A DNA stretch of 64,000 bases from an uncultured Bacillota bacterium. Its GTDB lineage: Bacteria > Bacillota > Clostridia > Christensenellales > Borkfalkiaceae. This document shows positions 25,196 to 34,647 of this stretch, one piece after another (within the stretch, counting starts at the first letter, position 1; each line of letters starts with the position of its first letter). A program made the position numbers and the translations under genes. The stretch lies in assembly GCA_949287815.1 (NCBI GenBank), contig CASEHS010000001.1, positions 1 to 64,000 of the forward strand. The letters are read 5' to 3'. The notes under the pieces were generated by a model. It was not told where the DNA came from and did no database searches. It saw only the letters and a list, made by a program, of their open reading frames with translations.

Positions 25196-26654
25196 AATTC
25201 TGCCCTCCGAACACGCGCGCAGTAAGACCATCCGCTTCGGCATAGGAAAGAAGTTTCTCCTCAAACTCTTTATTTTGATTTGAAGTTGTATAGGATAAAA
25301 CAGCTTTTTTGCCGAAAGTGATCATAGATAAGTATCCTGAATTTTTAACGGGAGATCCGATGACAAAGTCAAGCATTTCTACTTTCTCCGAAATCCCTTT
25401 CGGAAGTTTTACCATGCCTAAATTAGACAATGTATGCGTGAAAGCATGGTTTGTAATTGTCGTATCGTATACTTTTGCGGCGGGACGTTTAAACACAAGC
25501 GGCACGTAATGCAGCGCCTTGACCAGCTTTACCGCTTTTACGACAGATCGCTCCGTATTTTCCTTACCTGCCCCCTCTCTTATTTGCCTGTCTGCTTCTG
25601 AAAATACTTCAAGATCATTCGTAACTTTTTGTCTGTCCATTTCCACGCAGGTAAACATAGCGCAGTTGGAAAGTGTTTTCAACCCGTAGAATTTGCGCAC
25701 ATTTACGGGAATTTGTATTCGGATACGTCCATCCCCTTGCGAACAATCCCTCGTTGCAAGAAGAATATACCCTGCAAGAAGAGCGGTTACCGTAACGCTT
25801 TTCGAAGCCGCCGCCGAACGCAACTTATCTGCTTCAAAAACAAAATGATAAGCGCGCGCACGTCGAAAAGATATTTTACCGTTTAAAGCAACCGCTTTAC
25901 GCTCCGACATTCCGCCCGGAGAAAGAGTCGAAACTATCTTTTCAAAGCCGTCTTCCAGCTCCTCAGGCTCGGAGGGATCGGTAACATTGAGAACATCCTC
26001 TGAATATAAAAACCTTACCCCGCAAATGCGAAAATATTCTCCGAGAAGTGTTTTTAAAAAAATGAGTCCGCCCGTTCCGTCCGTAAGCGCGTGAAAAAAT
26101 TCAACGCTGATGCGGTTTTTATAATAAACTACCCGAAAAGGTACCGACCGTGCGCCTGATAATCTTATCTGATAGCAAGGCAGATCTTTATCCTGCATAA
26201 CGCGGCAATGCCCGTTGAATCCGTCCAGATAATGCCAGAAAAGACCCTTTTTCACAACGACGGAAAACAGCGGAAACCGAGGCCGAACCCTGTTGAGTGC
26301 ACATTGCAGTATTTCGGGCACGACATCCTCTTTCAGCCATGCACTCAGCCGAAAAACAGAAGCCCTGTATCTTCCCATGACAAGCGGATAAAGTTTTGCC
26401 GCCGTATCCAAAGCATATGCCCGATCATTTTTACGAAAAAAATCATTATCTGCCCGAAAACTCAGCCGTTCTGTCAGAAAAGCTAAATTATCGCCTTGCG
26501 ACAATAAAGCGGAAATACATTTCTGCTCGTCTTGCAAAAATCTTGCCGCGTCTCTGTTCCCTTGATAATAATTTTGCGTACGGTAAAAATATTCCCGCAA
26601 AATACTTCGATTTTCCCCGCTAAACTTACGGATAAATTTCTCTGTCCTTTTCAA
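25185..26654 (-). CDS. Alcohol acetyltransferase/condensation-type acyltransferase
   Basis: A 489-residue protein of the condensation/CAT/BAHD superfamily. The HxxxDG motif is RISVEFFHALTDGTGGLIFL and the core opens near residue 88 with KLYPLVMGRYRASVFRLSAW. It begins with TTG at 26654 after GAGGTG. About 80 residues precede the usual start of the family. Probably transfers an acyl group from acyl-CoA to an alcohol, sugar or lipid; the acceptor is unknown. First gene of a four-gene set. Confidence 0.78.
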   Translation of the reverse strand: MKRTEKFIRKFSGENRSILREYFYRTQNYYQGNRDAARFLQDEQKCISALLSQGDNLAFLTERLSFRADNDFFRKNDRAYALDTAAKLYPLVMGRYRASVFRLSAWLKEDVVPEILQCALNRVRPRFPLFSVVVKKGLFWHYLDGFNGHCRVMQDKDLPCYQIRLSGARSVPFRVVYYKNRISVEFFHALTDGTGGLIFLKTLLGEYFRICGVRFLYSEDVLNVTDPSEPEELEDGFEKIVSTLSPGGMSERKAVALNGKISFRRARAYHFVFEADKLRSAAASKSVTVTALLAGYILLATRDCSQGDGRIRIQIPVNVRKFYGLKTLSNCAMFTCVEMDRQKVTNDLEVFSEADRQIREGAGKENTERSVVKAVKLVKALHYVPLVFKRPAAKVYDTTITNHAFTHTLSNLGMVKLPKGISEKVEMLDFVIGSPVKNSGYLSMITFGKKAVLSYTTSNQNKEFEEKLLSYAEADGLTARVFGGQNYAD

Positions 26655-26737
26655 TACAACACCTCAGCCGAATTTTCCTTTTCGATTACCGTTTCAGAAA
26701 ATTCGTTTTGTTTGTAATATCCCTGCATTTATAAAAC

Positions 26738-26768
26738 ACAGCCGAATCGAACGATTCGGCTGTATATT
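26738..26768 (-). terminator. Terminator of the hydrogenase operon
   Basis: ACAGCCGAATCG (26738-26749) pairs with its complement (26752-26763). It lies just after the hydA stop; T content beyond is modest. Confidence 0.7.
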
Positions 26769-26770
26769 TA

Positions 26771-28504
26771 TTACTTATGTTTTCTGTCTACATACTTTGT
26801 ATGCAGAATTTCGTGCGCTTTGTGAGAACCGGGTTCACCGAAGTAGTTCTCATACAACGCTTTGATCGCTTCGTTTTCATGGCTCTTGCGGATGACAGAC
26901 TTTTTATCTTCGTCATAAAGAGCTTTTGCGCGCTTGCTGCGAAGATCGACTTCACGGCGCACATAAGTGTCCTGAATGGGCTGACCGCCGCCGTTTACAC
27001 AGCCGCCGGGGCAGCACATAACTTCCACAAACGCATAGTCGCATTTGCCGCTCTTGATTTTCTCGCAGAGTTTCTTTGCATTCGTCAGACCGCTCGCGAC
27101 CGCCACTTTGACTTTAACGCCGTTGATATCGTAAGACGCTTCTTTGATACCCTTCACGCCGCGGACTTTCTTATACTCGATCTCGCCGATACTCTTTCCT
27201 GCAAGCGTTTCCGCCGCCGTTCTGAGCGCCGCTTCCATAACGCCGCCCGTTGCGCCGAAAATAACTCCTGCGCCCGTAAACTCGCCGAGCGGATTGTCGT
27301 AAGTGCCGTCGGGAAGATCCTGATACAGAATACCTGCGTTCTTGATCATCTTTGCAAGTTCTCTCGTCGTGAGAACGGCATCGATATCGGGATATCCGCT
27401 TGCGCTTTCGTCGTCACGCGTCTTTTCAAACTTCTTCGCCGTACAGGGCATGATTCCGACCACATAAATATTTTTCGGATCGATACCCTCTTTCTGTGCC
27501 CAGTAAGTCTTTACCGTTGCGCCGAACATCTGCATAGGTGACTTACAGGAGGACAGGTTGGGAATAAGTTCGGGATAATAATATTCCACATAACGGATCC
27601 AGCCGGGAGAACAGCTCGTGAACATCGGAAGAGTTCCGCCCGTCTTTACACGTTCGATCAGCTCGTGCGCTTCTTCCATAATGGTAAGATCGGCAGCAAA
27701 GTTCACATCGAAAACTTTGTCAAAGCCGAGCATACGCATTGCGGTGAACATTTTTCCTTCGGTATTCGTACCGATAGGATAACCGAATTCCTCGCCGAGT
27801 GCGGCACGTACCGCAGGCGCGGCAGCAACAACAACGACCTTTTCGGGGTTGTTAATCGCGTCGCGTACATTGTCTATCTCTTCACGTTCGTGGAGCGCGC
27901 CCGTAGGGCAAACCGCTATACACTGACCGCAGGCAACACAAGGCGCATCTGCAAGATCAGACTCAAAAGCGCACGCGATATGCGTATTGAAACCGCGGCG
28001 GGAAGGCGCAATTACCGCAACTTCCTGCACTTTTTTGCAGACCGCTACACAGCGGCGGCAAAGAATACATTTCTCATTATCGCGTACGAGATAGCTGGTA
28101 GAGCGATCTTCTTCCGCTTTCATCCTTTCCCCGCCGAAACGGTTTTCGTCACAGCCGTATTCGTTGGAAAGTTTCTGCAACTCGCAGTTTGTGGAACGAA
28201 CACAGGAAAGACATTCCTTTTTATGATCGGACAAGAGAAGTTCGAGCGTCGTCTTTCTCGATTTTCTTACCTTTTCGGTATTGGTGAATACTTCCATGCC
28301 TTCGCTTACGGGATAGACGCAGGAAGCAACGAGGCTCCTTGCCCCTTTCACTTCGACAACGCAGATACGGCAAGCACCGATCTCGTTGATCTCTTTGAGA
28401 TAGCAAAGGGTGGGAATTTTAATGCCGGCAATTTTCGCGGCTTCCAGAATGGTCGTTCCTTCGGGAACTTCCACGGGAATATTGTTTATTTTCAGATTAA
28501 CCAT
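26771..28504 (-). CDS. hydA: [FeFe] hydrogenase catalytic subunit HydA
   Basis: A 577-residue H2-producing/oxidising subunit of a multimeric, probably electron-bifurcating hydrogenase. Domains: N-terminal [2Fe-2S] (Cys 34, 45, 48, 62), the His-Cys3 [4Fe-4S] site (His 94, Cys 98, 101, 107), two ferredoxin clusters (CILCRRCVAVC, CVACGQCIAVCP), then the H-cluster domain. All three signatures are intact: FTSCSPGW, GIMPCTAKKFE and EVMCCPGGCVNGGGQP. Last gene of the operon, after hydB. Cytoplasmic. Confidence 0.96.
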   Translation of the reverse strand: MVNLKINNIPVEVPEGTTILEAAKIAGIKIPTLCYLKEINEIGACRICVVEVKGARSLVASCVYPVSEGMEVFTNTEKVRKSRKTTLELLLSDHKKECLSCVRSTNCELQKLSNEYGCDENRFGGERMKAEEDRSTSYLVRDNEKCILCRRCVAVCKKVQEVAVIAPSRRGFNTHIACAFESDLADAPCVACGQCIAVCPTGALHEREEIDNVRDAINNPEKVVVVAAAPAVRAALGEEFGYPIGTNTEGKMFTAMRMLGFDKVFDVNFAADLTIMEEAHELIERVKTGGTLPMFTSCSPGWIRYVEYYYPELIPNLSSCKSPMQMFGATVKTYWAQKEGIDPKNIYVVGIMPCTAKKFEKTRDDESASGYPDIDAVLTTRELAKMIKNAGILYQDLPDGTYDNPLGEFTGAGVIFGATGGVMEAALRTAAETLAGKSIGEIEYKKVRGVKGIKEASYDINGVKVKVAVASGLTNAKKLCEKIKSGKCDYAFVEVMCCPGGCVNGGGQPIQDTYVRREVDLRSKRAKALYDEDKKSVIRKSHENEAIKALYENYFGEPGSHKAHEILHTKYVDRKHK

Positions 28505-28522
28505 AATTTCTGTCCTCCCCTA

Positions 28523-30313
28523 TCAGCCTCTTAAAACCGCGCCGAAACGGCATTTTTCCATACATACGCCGCACTTGATACACTTGTTCGCATCGATGAC
28601 GTGCGGCTGTTTGACAGTACCCGAAATCGCGCCGACAGGGCAATTTCTCGCGCAGAGCGTACAGCCTTTGCACTTTTCCGCATCGATATGATATTTGAGC
28701 AACTTCTTGCAGACGCCTGCGGGACATTTTTTATCGCGAACGTGTGCTTCATACTCGTCACGGAAATAATGGAGAGTAGAAAGAACGGGGTTAGGCGCCG
28801 TCTGACCGAGGCCGCAGAGAGCGTTCTCCTTGATATAATAGCAAAGCTCTTCCATTTTATCGAGATCTTCCATCGTAGCCGTTCCGTCGGTCACCTTGCA
28901 GAGCATCTCATAGAGCCTCTTTGTACCGATACGGCAAGGCGTACATTTTCCGCAACTCTCGTCGACCGTAAATTCAAGGAAGAATTTCGCAATATCGACC
29001 ATACAGTTGTCTTCGTCCATGACGATAAGACCGCCCGAACCCATCATTGAACCGATTTTAAGCAGGTTATCGTAGTCGATAGGCGTATCGATGAGGTGTG
29101 CGGGAATACAGCCGCCGGAAGGACCGCCCGTCTGCGCGGCTTTGAATTTCTTGCCGTTCGGGCAACCGCCGCCGATATCATAGATGATTTCACGCATTGT
29201 CGTACCCATCGGGATCTCGACAAGACCTGTATTATGAATTTTTCCGCCGAGCGCAAATACTTTCGTGCCGCGGCTCTTTTCCGTACCCATGGAAGCAAAC
29301 CAATCCGCACCTTTCAGGATGATCTGCGGAACGTTCGCATAAGTTTCCACGTTATTGAGGATAGTCGGTTTACCGAACAGACCTTTTACTGCGGGGAACG
29401 GAGGACGGGGTCTCGGCTCACCGCGATTTCCTTCGATTGAGGTCATCAGCGCAGTTTCTTCACCGCAGACAAACGCGCCCGCACCGAGACGGATATCGAG
29501 ATCGAAGTTAAAGCCCGAACCGAAAATATTTTTACCGAGAAGTCCGTATTCTCTCGCCTGTTTGATCGCTATGGAAAGCCTCTGAACGGCGATCGGATAT
29601 TCTGCACGGATATAAACGTAACCCTGATCGGAACCGATCGCATATGCCGCGATCGCCATCGCTTCGATTACGGAATGAGGGTCGCCTTCGAGAATAGAAC
29701 GGTCCATGAATGCACCGGGGTCGCCCTCATCGGCATTACAGCAAACATATTTTTTGTCGCCGACCGAATTTTTGGCAAACTGCCATTTTCTGCCCGTAGG
29801 GAAACCTGCGCCGCCCCTGCCACGAAGTCCTGATTTAAGGATCTCATCAATAACGTCCTGCGGGGTCATCTCCGTAAGAACCTTGCCGAGTGCTTCGTAA
29901 CCGTCGTAAGCGATATATTCTTCGATCTTTTCGGGGTTGATCACGCCGCAGTTTCTCAAAGCGACACGCTTTTGTTTTTTATAGAAAGCGGTGTCGTTGA
30001 GCGCCTTGATCTTGCCGTCATCCCCCACCGTCTCTTTGTACAAAAGTCTTGTGACGATCCTTCCCTTGATGATATGTTCGTCAATGATCTCATCGACGTC
30101 TTCCACTTTCACCTGGGAATAGAAAGAACCTTCCGGATACACGATCATGATCGGACCGAGTGCGCAAAGACCGAAGCATCCCGTTTTTGTAACATGCACC
30201 TCGTTTTCCAGCCCTTCTTTTTTAATGCGCGCAACGAGTGCATCGTAAACTTTCATTGAGTTTCCGGAAGTACAGCCTGTACCGCCGCAAACGAGTATAT
30301 GTGATCTGAACAT
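28523..30313 (-). CDS. hydB: Hydrogenase NADH-dehydrogenase-type subunit (HydB/NuoF-like)
   Basis: A 596-residue flavoprotein. An N-terminal thioredoxin-like [2Fe-2S] region (HILVCGGTGCTSGN, KTGCFGLCALGP) is followed by the NuoF core with NADH/FMN site GLRGRGGAGFPTGRKW, NADEGDPGAFMDRS and the cluster motif SCGKCTPCRIGTKRLYE. The end has two [4Fe-4S] ferredoxin motifs (CKGCTLCARNCPVGA, CIKCGVCMEKC). In bifurcating hydrogenases this subunit exchanges electrons between NADH, ferredoxin and HydA. It starts after GGGGGGAG. Confidence 0.95.
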   Translation of the reverse strand: MFRSHILVCGGTGCTSGNSMKVYDALVARIKKEGLENEVHVTKTGCFGLCALGPIMIVYPEGSFYSQVKVEDVDEIIDEHIIKGRIVTRLLYKETVGDDGKIKALNDTAFYKKQKRVALRNCGVINPEKIEEYIAYDGYEALGKVLTEMTPQDVIDEILKSGLRGRGGAGFPTGRKWQFAKNSVGDKKYVCCNADEGDPGAFMDRSILEGDPHSVIEAMAIAAYAIGSDQGYVYIRAEYPIAVQRLSIAIKQAREYGLLGKNIFGSGFNFDLDIRLGAGAFVCGEETALMTSIEGNRGEPRPRPPFPAVKGLFGKPTILNNVETYANVPQIILKGADWFASMGTEKSRGTKVFALGGKIHNTGLVEIPMGTTMREIIYDIGGGCPNGKKFKAAQTGGPSGGCIPAHLIDTPIDYDNLLKIGSMMGSGGLIVMDEDNCMVDIAKFFLEFTVDESCGKCTPCRIGTKRLYEMLCKVTDGTATMEDLDKMEELCYYIKENALCGLGQTAPNPVLSTLHYFRDEYEAHVRDKKCPAGVCKKLLKYHIDAEKCKGCTLCARNCPVGAISGTVKQPHVIDANKCIKCGVCMEKCRFGAVLRG

Positions 30314-30334
30314 TTAATTTTTCTCCCCCCTGCC

Positions 30335-30700
30335 TCAATTCTCGCCGATCAAAAATTCTCTGCAAACATTCCCGTTAACGATGTGATCAGCGATCACTTT
30401 TTTCGCTTTTTCAGGAGTCATGAGAACATATGTATATTTCTGTCCGTCCTTGAACACTTCCACGATCGGCTCAAGGCGGCAAAGCCCGATACAGCCTGTC
30501 TGTGAAATACTTACGTTATGCAGATTACGCTTTTCTGCTTCTTCCAAAAGTGTCGTAAGAACGGGTCTCGCGCCTGCCGCTATGCCGCAGGTCGCCATTC
30601 CGACTTTGATAACCGTTTCGTCTGAACCCGCTACCGCCCTGTTATCTGTCTGAGATTTCATCTTTTCCCGTAAGGCTCTGAGTTCTTCCAAACTTTTCAT
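30335..30700 (-). CDS. [2Fe-2S] thioredoxin-like ferredoxin subunit (HndB-like)
   Basis: A 121-residue protein with a helical N-terminus (SLEELRALREKMKSQ) and a thioredoxin-like [2Fe-2S] domain. Ligand cysteines are in VGMATCGIAAGARP and SQTGCIGLCRLEP. It matches the small ferredoxin-like subunit found in Hnd/Hyd hydrogenase operons. Its start overlaps the ATPase gene stop in ATGA, and it precedes hydB by 21 bp. Confidence 0.88.
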   Translation of the reverse strand: MKSLEELRALREKMKSQTDNRAVAGSDETVIKVGMATCGIAAGARPVLTTLLEEAEKRNLHNVSISQTGCIGLCRLEPIVEVFKDGQKYTYVLMTPEKAKKVIADHIVNGNVCREFLIGEN

Positions 30701-31248
30701 AACCTACCTCCATAAACTGAAACTAAATTTTCTTGAATATACTCTTTCAGAAACGCCCGCACCTGCGGCTCTCTGAATGAAACTTCCCCCAAAATATTAC
30801 GAACTTCGCGAGTATCCAGCGTTTCTTGTCGCTCAGAGCTTTTCACCGTCACCAAAAAATCGACTTTTTCGTTCATGGTAACGAGTTGCAGGATCACTCC
30901 GCCGAAATCACCGAGCGGCATCCTGTCTATATGGCTGATCCGATAAGTCGCCAAAACCTTTGTACCTTTCCCCCTTTCAGAAAAAATGGAAAAAGTTCCC
31001 CCCGCGCTCTCTGCCGAAAACTTGAAGAGCGGGATACCCATACCGACAGAACGGGTAGTCCTTGACGTGGTAAACGGATCGGTCACGCGGGAAAGGGTAT
31101 CCTTATCCATACCGCATCCGTCATCACGGATCATGATGCTCATTTCATCTTTTTCCCTGTATACGCCAAGAACGATCTCGATGAGTTTCGCTCCCGCAGC
31201 CAGAGAATTTTCCGCTATGTCGAGAATATTAAGAGCAAGTTCGCGCAT
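30697..31248 (-). CDS. HATPase_c protein within the hydrogenase operon
   Basis: A 183-residue protein with a GHKL ATP-binding fold: N-box LNILDIAENSLAAGA, G1 IMIRDDGCGMD, and GMGIPLFKFSAESAGG then GKGTKV as G2. It has no phospho-acceptor histidine domain, so it is not an ordinary sensor kinase. The last 70 residues are family-specific. Such ATPases accompany hydrogenase operons in Clostridia, where their role (redox signalling or anti-sigma-like) is unproven. Confidence 0.82.
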   Translation of the reverse strand: MRELALNILDIAENSLAAGAKLIEIVLGVYREKDEMSIMIRDDGCGMDKDTLSRVTDPFTTSRTTRSVGMGIPLFKFSAESAGGTFSIFSERGKGTKVLATYRISHIDRMPLGDFGGVILQLVTMNEKVDFLVTVKSSERQETLDTREVRNILGEVSFREPQVRAFLKEYIQENLVSVYGGRL

Positions 31249-31249
31249 T

Positions 31250-31753
31250 TTATCTGCCGTATTTAGCGAGAATAGACTCTACCTCGTCCACCGTGACTTT
31301 GCCGTATACATCATCGTTTACGGTAAGAACAGGGGCAAGTCCGCAGCACCCGATACAACGCGTAGCATCGAGTGAGAATTTCAGATCGTCGGTGCACTGT
31401 CCGCCTTCGATCTTCAAAAGTTCGCACACTTTCTTGTACACGTCGCCCGACCCTTTAACGTAGCACGCCGTACCTAAGCATACGCCGATCTTGTACTGTC
31501 CCTTCGGGTAAAGTGAGAACTGTGCATAAAAAGTTGCAACACCGTACACTTCCGCTAAGGATACGCCGAGTTCGTCCGCAATCATCTGTTGCACGGGCTC
31601 AGGCAAATAGCCGTAAATTTCCTGTGCTTTTTGGAGCGCGGCGATCATAAGCCCTTTATCGCCGTGTTCTTTTTTAAGTTCGGCAAGAGCTGCTTTCAGC
31701 CGTTCTTCCTGTTCCTTCGTACCGTTGAAAGGAACGTCAATCTTTTTAGCCAA
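31250..31753 (-). CDS. hydC: NuoE-like hydrogenase subunit HydC
   Basis: Start is the TTG at 31753, set by GGAGG nine bases upstream (167 residues). The fold is thioredoxin-like with [2Fe-2S] cysteines in GVCLGTACYVKGSG and RCIGCCGLAPVLTVND. The N-terminal helical part EHGDKGLMIAALQKAQEIYG and DELGVSLAEVYGVATFYAQF are NuoE hallmarks. It passes electrons between NADH-side flavin and other clusters. First gene of the hyd operon. Confidence 0.93.
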   Translation of the reverse strand: MAKKIDVPFNGTKEQEERLKAALAELKKEHGDKGLMIAALQKAQEIYGYLPEPVQQMIADELGVSLAEVYGVATFYAQFSLYPKGQYKIGVCLGTACYVKGSGDVYKKVCELLKIEGGQCTDDLKFSLDATRCIGCCGLAPVLTVNDDVYGKVTVDEVESILAKYGR

Positions 31754-31817
31754 TGATAAAAACCTCCAACTTGATATACAACGGGACGCATTTTCCGCCC
31801 TGAATTTCAATATTTAT

Positions 31818-31846
31818 ATTTTATCACAAAAAAAGGGATTTTTCAA
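31818..31846 (-). promoter_or_regulatory. Promoter of the hydC-hydB-hydA operon
   Basis: Minus strand TTGAAA (31841-31846), 17 bp, TAAAAT (31818-31823), about 65 bp before the TTG start. No Rex-type TTGTTAA dyad is seen nearby. Confidence 0.7.
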
Positions 31847-31914
31847 CAGATATACCCGATCTTTTAAGATAAATTTGCACACGAAAGCGTCAATTTTGCG
31901 CTTTTTTCCGCTAC

Positions 31915-31943
31915 TTGACATTTATGGCTTTTTATGGTAAGAT
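31915..31943 (+). promoter_or_regulatory. Promoter of citrate synthase gene
   Basis: TTGACA (31915-31920), 17 bp, TAAGAT (31938-31943), about 70 bp upstream of the start codon. Confidence 0.8.
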
Positions 31944-32012
31944 ATAAAAATCCTAAACTTTTAATGTAGCGTAAAAACATACTTCAAAATCTGAAAACGG
32001 GAGGTCAAACGA

Positions 32013-33413
32013 TTGAATACTCACGAAATCAAAAGCCAGTTCATGAACACTCTTTCCAAATATTCTCAGGATATTATGGAACTCACCAAAATGGCGCAAA
32101 AAAGCGATGTTATCAATCCTAAACTCTACGAAAAATATGACGTAAAACGCGGACTTCGCGACATCAACGGCAACGGTGTTGTATGCGGTCTTACCGAAAT
32201 TTCCGAAATTATTGCATTCGGAAAAGATAAAGACGGAAACAAGATCCCCGCGGAAGGCGAATTATATTACCGAGGCATCAACATCCGTGACCTCGTAAAA
32301 GGCGAACAGGGAAAAAGATTTGACTTTGAGGAAGCGACCTTCTTATTGCTGTTCGGTCACCTGCCGACGCAAAATCAGTTAAACAGATTCTGTGAGATCT
32401 TATCCGACTTCCGTATGCTTCCGCCCTCGTTTATCCGCGATATCATCATGAAAGCACCTTCCAAAGATATGATGAATATGCTCGCAAGGTGTGTTCTCAG
32501 CCTTTATTCTTATGATCTGAAACCGGACGATATTTCAAAAAAGAATGTGCTTCGCCAATCCCTGCAACTGATTGCACAGTTCCCGCTCTTAACGGTATAC
32601 AGCCAAAAAGCTTATCAATACTACCATTCGGATGCGTCGCTGTTTATTCATAAACCGAGAAAGGAACTCTCCACCGCAGAAAACATCCTTTACATTCTGC
32701 GCGAAGACTGTAAATATACGCAGTTGGAAGCAGAAGTTCTCGACTTATGCCTCGTTCTGCACGCAGAACATGGCGGCGGAAACAACTCCACTTTCACGAC
32801 GCACGTGGTAACTTCTTCGGGAACAGATACTTATTCTTCGGTAGCGGCTTCTCTCGGCTCGCTGAAAGGTCCCAAACACGGCGGCGCAAACATCAAGGTT
32901 TGCGAAATGTTCGACAACATCAAAGCGGCTGTCCCCGATTACGACCGCGGCAAACTCAAAGATTACATCGCAAAGATCCTCGACAAAGAAGCTTTCGATC
33001 ATACAGGTCTCGTTTACGGAATGGGTCATGCAGTGTATTCCCTTTCCGATCCGAGAGCGGATATCCTTAAATCCTTTGCCGAAAAACTCGCCGTGGAAAA
33101 GCACAAAGAAGACGAATACGAAATGCGAAAAGCCGTTGCAGACATCGCGGCGGAACTCATTGCGGAAAAGAGAAAAATTTACAAAGGCGTCAGCCCCAAT
33201 GTTGACTTTTTCTCAGGTTTCGTTTACGATATGCTCAATCTTCCCAGAGAATTGTACACGCCTTTCTTTGCCGTATCCCGTATCGCGGGCTGGTCTGCGC
33301 ACCGTATGGAAGAGATCACCAACGGCGGAAAAATCATTCGCCCCGGCTATCAAGCCGTTGCAAAACGTCAGAATTACATTCCGATCGAAAATCGCACGGA
33401 AGATAACGTTTAA
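32013..33413 (+). CDS. gltA: Citrate (2-methylcitrate) synthase
   Basis: Condenses oxaloacetate with acetyl-CoA. The 466 residues exceed the common 370-430 through an N-terminal extension of about 60. Active-site elements are AEHGGGNNSTFTTHVV, GPKHGGANIKVCE, LVYGMGHAVYSLSDPRAD (His) and SPNVDFFSGFVYDML (Asp). It starts with TTG after GGGAGGTC. Together with icd (46285-47496) it would form the oxidative branch from citrate to 2-oxoglutarate; aconitase is not in the window. Confidence 0.93.
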   Translation: MNTHEIKSQFMNTLSKYSQDIMELTKMAQKSDVINPKLYEKYDVKRGLRDINGNGVVCGLTEISEIIAFGKDKDGNKIPAEGELYYRGINIRDLVKGEQGKRFDFEEATFLLLFGHLPTQNQLNRFCEILSDFRMLPPSFIRDIIMKAPSKDMMNMLARCVLSLYSYDLKPDDISKKNVLRQSLQLIAQFPLLTVYSQKAYQYYHSDASLFIHKPRKELSTAENILYILREDCKYTQLEAEVLDLCLVLHAEHGGGNNSTFTTHVVTSSGTDTYSSVAASLGSLKGPKHGGANIKVCEMFDNIKAAVPDYDRGKLKDYIAKILDKEAFDHTGLVYGMGHAVYSLSDPRADILKSFAEKLAVEKHKEDEYEMRKAVADIAAELIAEKRKIYKGVSPNVDFFSGFVYDMLNLPRELYTPFFAVSRIAGWSAHRMEEITNGGKIIRPGYQAVAKRQNYIPIENRTEDNV

Positions 33414-33450
33414 AATAAAATTATTCAATAAAGTCGTTTGAAATACGCAA

Positions 33451-33490
33451 AGCCGTTGCAAATTTTGCAACGGCTGTGTTGTTTTTATTT
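33451..33490 (+). terminator. Terminator of gltA
   Basis: AGCCGTTGCAAA pairs with TTTGCAACGGCT (33464-33475), followed by a T-rich run. Confidence 0.8.
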
Positions 33491-33666
33491 TAAAAATCAA
33501 GTTAAACGGCGGCATCCGAATTTTTCGGACGCCGCCGCATCTTTTATGTTTAAAAAACAGAATCCGTCTTTGCGTAAAAAATCTGTTTTATGCAAAATTT
33601 CACATATGTATTTCCTCGCATATCTGACAAATCCGCCTTGAAAAACGCCCGATTTTTGCTTAAATG

Positions 33667-33700
33667 AAAGAAAAAGCATATGCATTAATTTGCATATGCT
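33667..33700 (-). terminator. Terminator of the HAD phosphatase gene
   Basis: AGCATATGCA (33675-33684) pairs with TGCATATGCT (33691-33700); the minus strand continues TTTTTCTTTC. Confidence 0.75.
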
Positions 33701-33714
33701 GAAAAAATAATTCC

Positions 33715-34530
33715 TTACAGATATTTTACGATATCGTTCAGACTCAGCGCGACCGCTTCCGCACGATCGGGAGTAGTTTCGGCAAGCGCTTCGTCCGTTT
33801 CGCCACTCAAAACGAGCAACGTATGGAATCCGTTATTGTTGCCGAAACGGATATCGGTATGCGGTCTGTCCCCCACCATTGCGATCGATTTCGGCGCAAG
33901 ATTCAAACGCCTTTTGATACAATCACCCATAACCGTAAAAGGCTTTCCACAGATCACGTCGGGTTCTTTGCCCGAAGAACATTTTAAAAGCTCGATAAAT
34001 GACCCGACATCGGGAGGAAACACCCCTTTTGCTGGACATACGGCATCGGGATGGGTAGCGATATACGGCTTACCTTCCACGATCAATTTGTTGATTTCAA
34101 CAAGTTTGGAAAAAGTAAGAGTGGTATCATAGGCAAGTACCGCGACCTCTCCGTTTTCTTCGCAAAGATTTATCCCTGCCGCCGAAAACTCCCCTTTAAG
34201 ACCGTCCGTCCCGACAAGATACACCCGTTTTTCAGGGTAAAATTCTTTCAGATACTCTATTGTGGCTATACCCGAAGTATACACTTCATCCCCTTTTCCG
34301 AAGATTCCGAGCTTTGAAAGTTTTTCCTCGTACTCTTTCACCGTTTTAGATGAGTTGTTGGTAAAATATACGATACGCTTACCTGCATCTCTCATGGCTT
34401 GCAAGGTATTTTTCATATCCCCGATCAAAGTGGTTTCTATATACACAGTCCCATCCATGTCCAGAAGAAACACCTGCGTCTCTTTGACAAGTTTTGATAG
34501 CCTTTCTTCATTATCTGCGGTAAAAATCAT
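33715..34530 (-). CDS. HAD-IIA family phosphatase (NagD/YutF-like)
   Basis: A 271-residue haloacid-dehalogenase phosphatase. Motif I is VFLLDMDGTVYI, motif II FTNNSSKTV, the lysine GKPFTVMG, and motif IV MVGDRPHTDIRFG. The C2b cap lies between residues 85 and 190. Members dephosphorylate nucleotides, phosphoglycolate or p-nitrophenyl-type substrates; the natural substrate is not evident. It is about 117 bp from the next minus-strand gene and has its own terminator. Confidence 0.9.
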   Translation of the reverse strand: MIFTADNEERLSKLVKETQVFLLDMDGTVYIETTLIGDMKNTLQAMRDAGKRIVYFTNNSSKTVKEYEEKLSKLGIFGKGDEVYTSGIATIEYLKEFYPEKRVYLVGTDGLKGEFSAAGINLCEENGEVAVLAYDTTLTFSKLVEINKLIVEGKPYIATHPDAVCPAKGVFPPDVGSFIELLKCSSGKEPDVICGKPFTVMGDCIKRRLNLAPKSIAMVGDRPHTDIRFGNNNGFHTLLVLSGETDEALAETTPDRAEAVALSLNDIVKYL

Positions 34531-34647
34531 ATGTCTCTCCTTGCATACGGGTAAAATTTATCCCGTAAAACCTCTTTTTTTCTCTCGTATGCGCCTTGAC
34601 ACAAATGCGCCGTCGCACAAATTATTAATTTACAGGCATTTATCCGA

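Larger units (their letters stand above)
33414..33714. other. Intergenic region of 301 bp with three stem-loops
   Basis: Contains the gltA terminator (33451-33475, AGCCGTTGCAAA stem, then TTGTTTTTATTTT), a GC-rich imperfect stem (33507-33537) and the HAD-gene terminator (33667-33700). No coding potential I trust. Confidence 0.7.

Noticed and set aside
31754..32012. Rex operator in the hyd/gltA divergent region
   Set aside because: No TTGTTAA-type dyad was found; only promoter boxes are visible.
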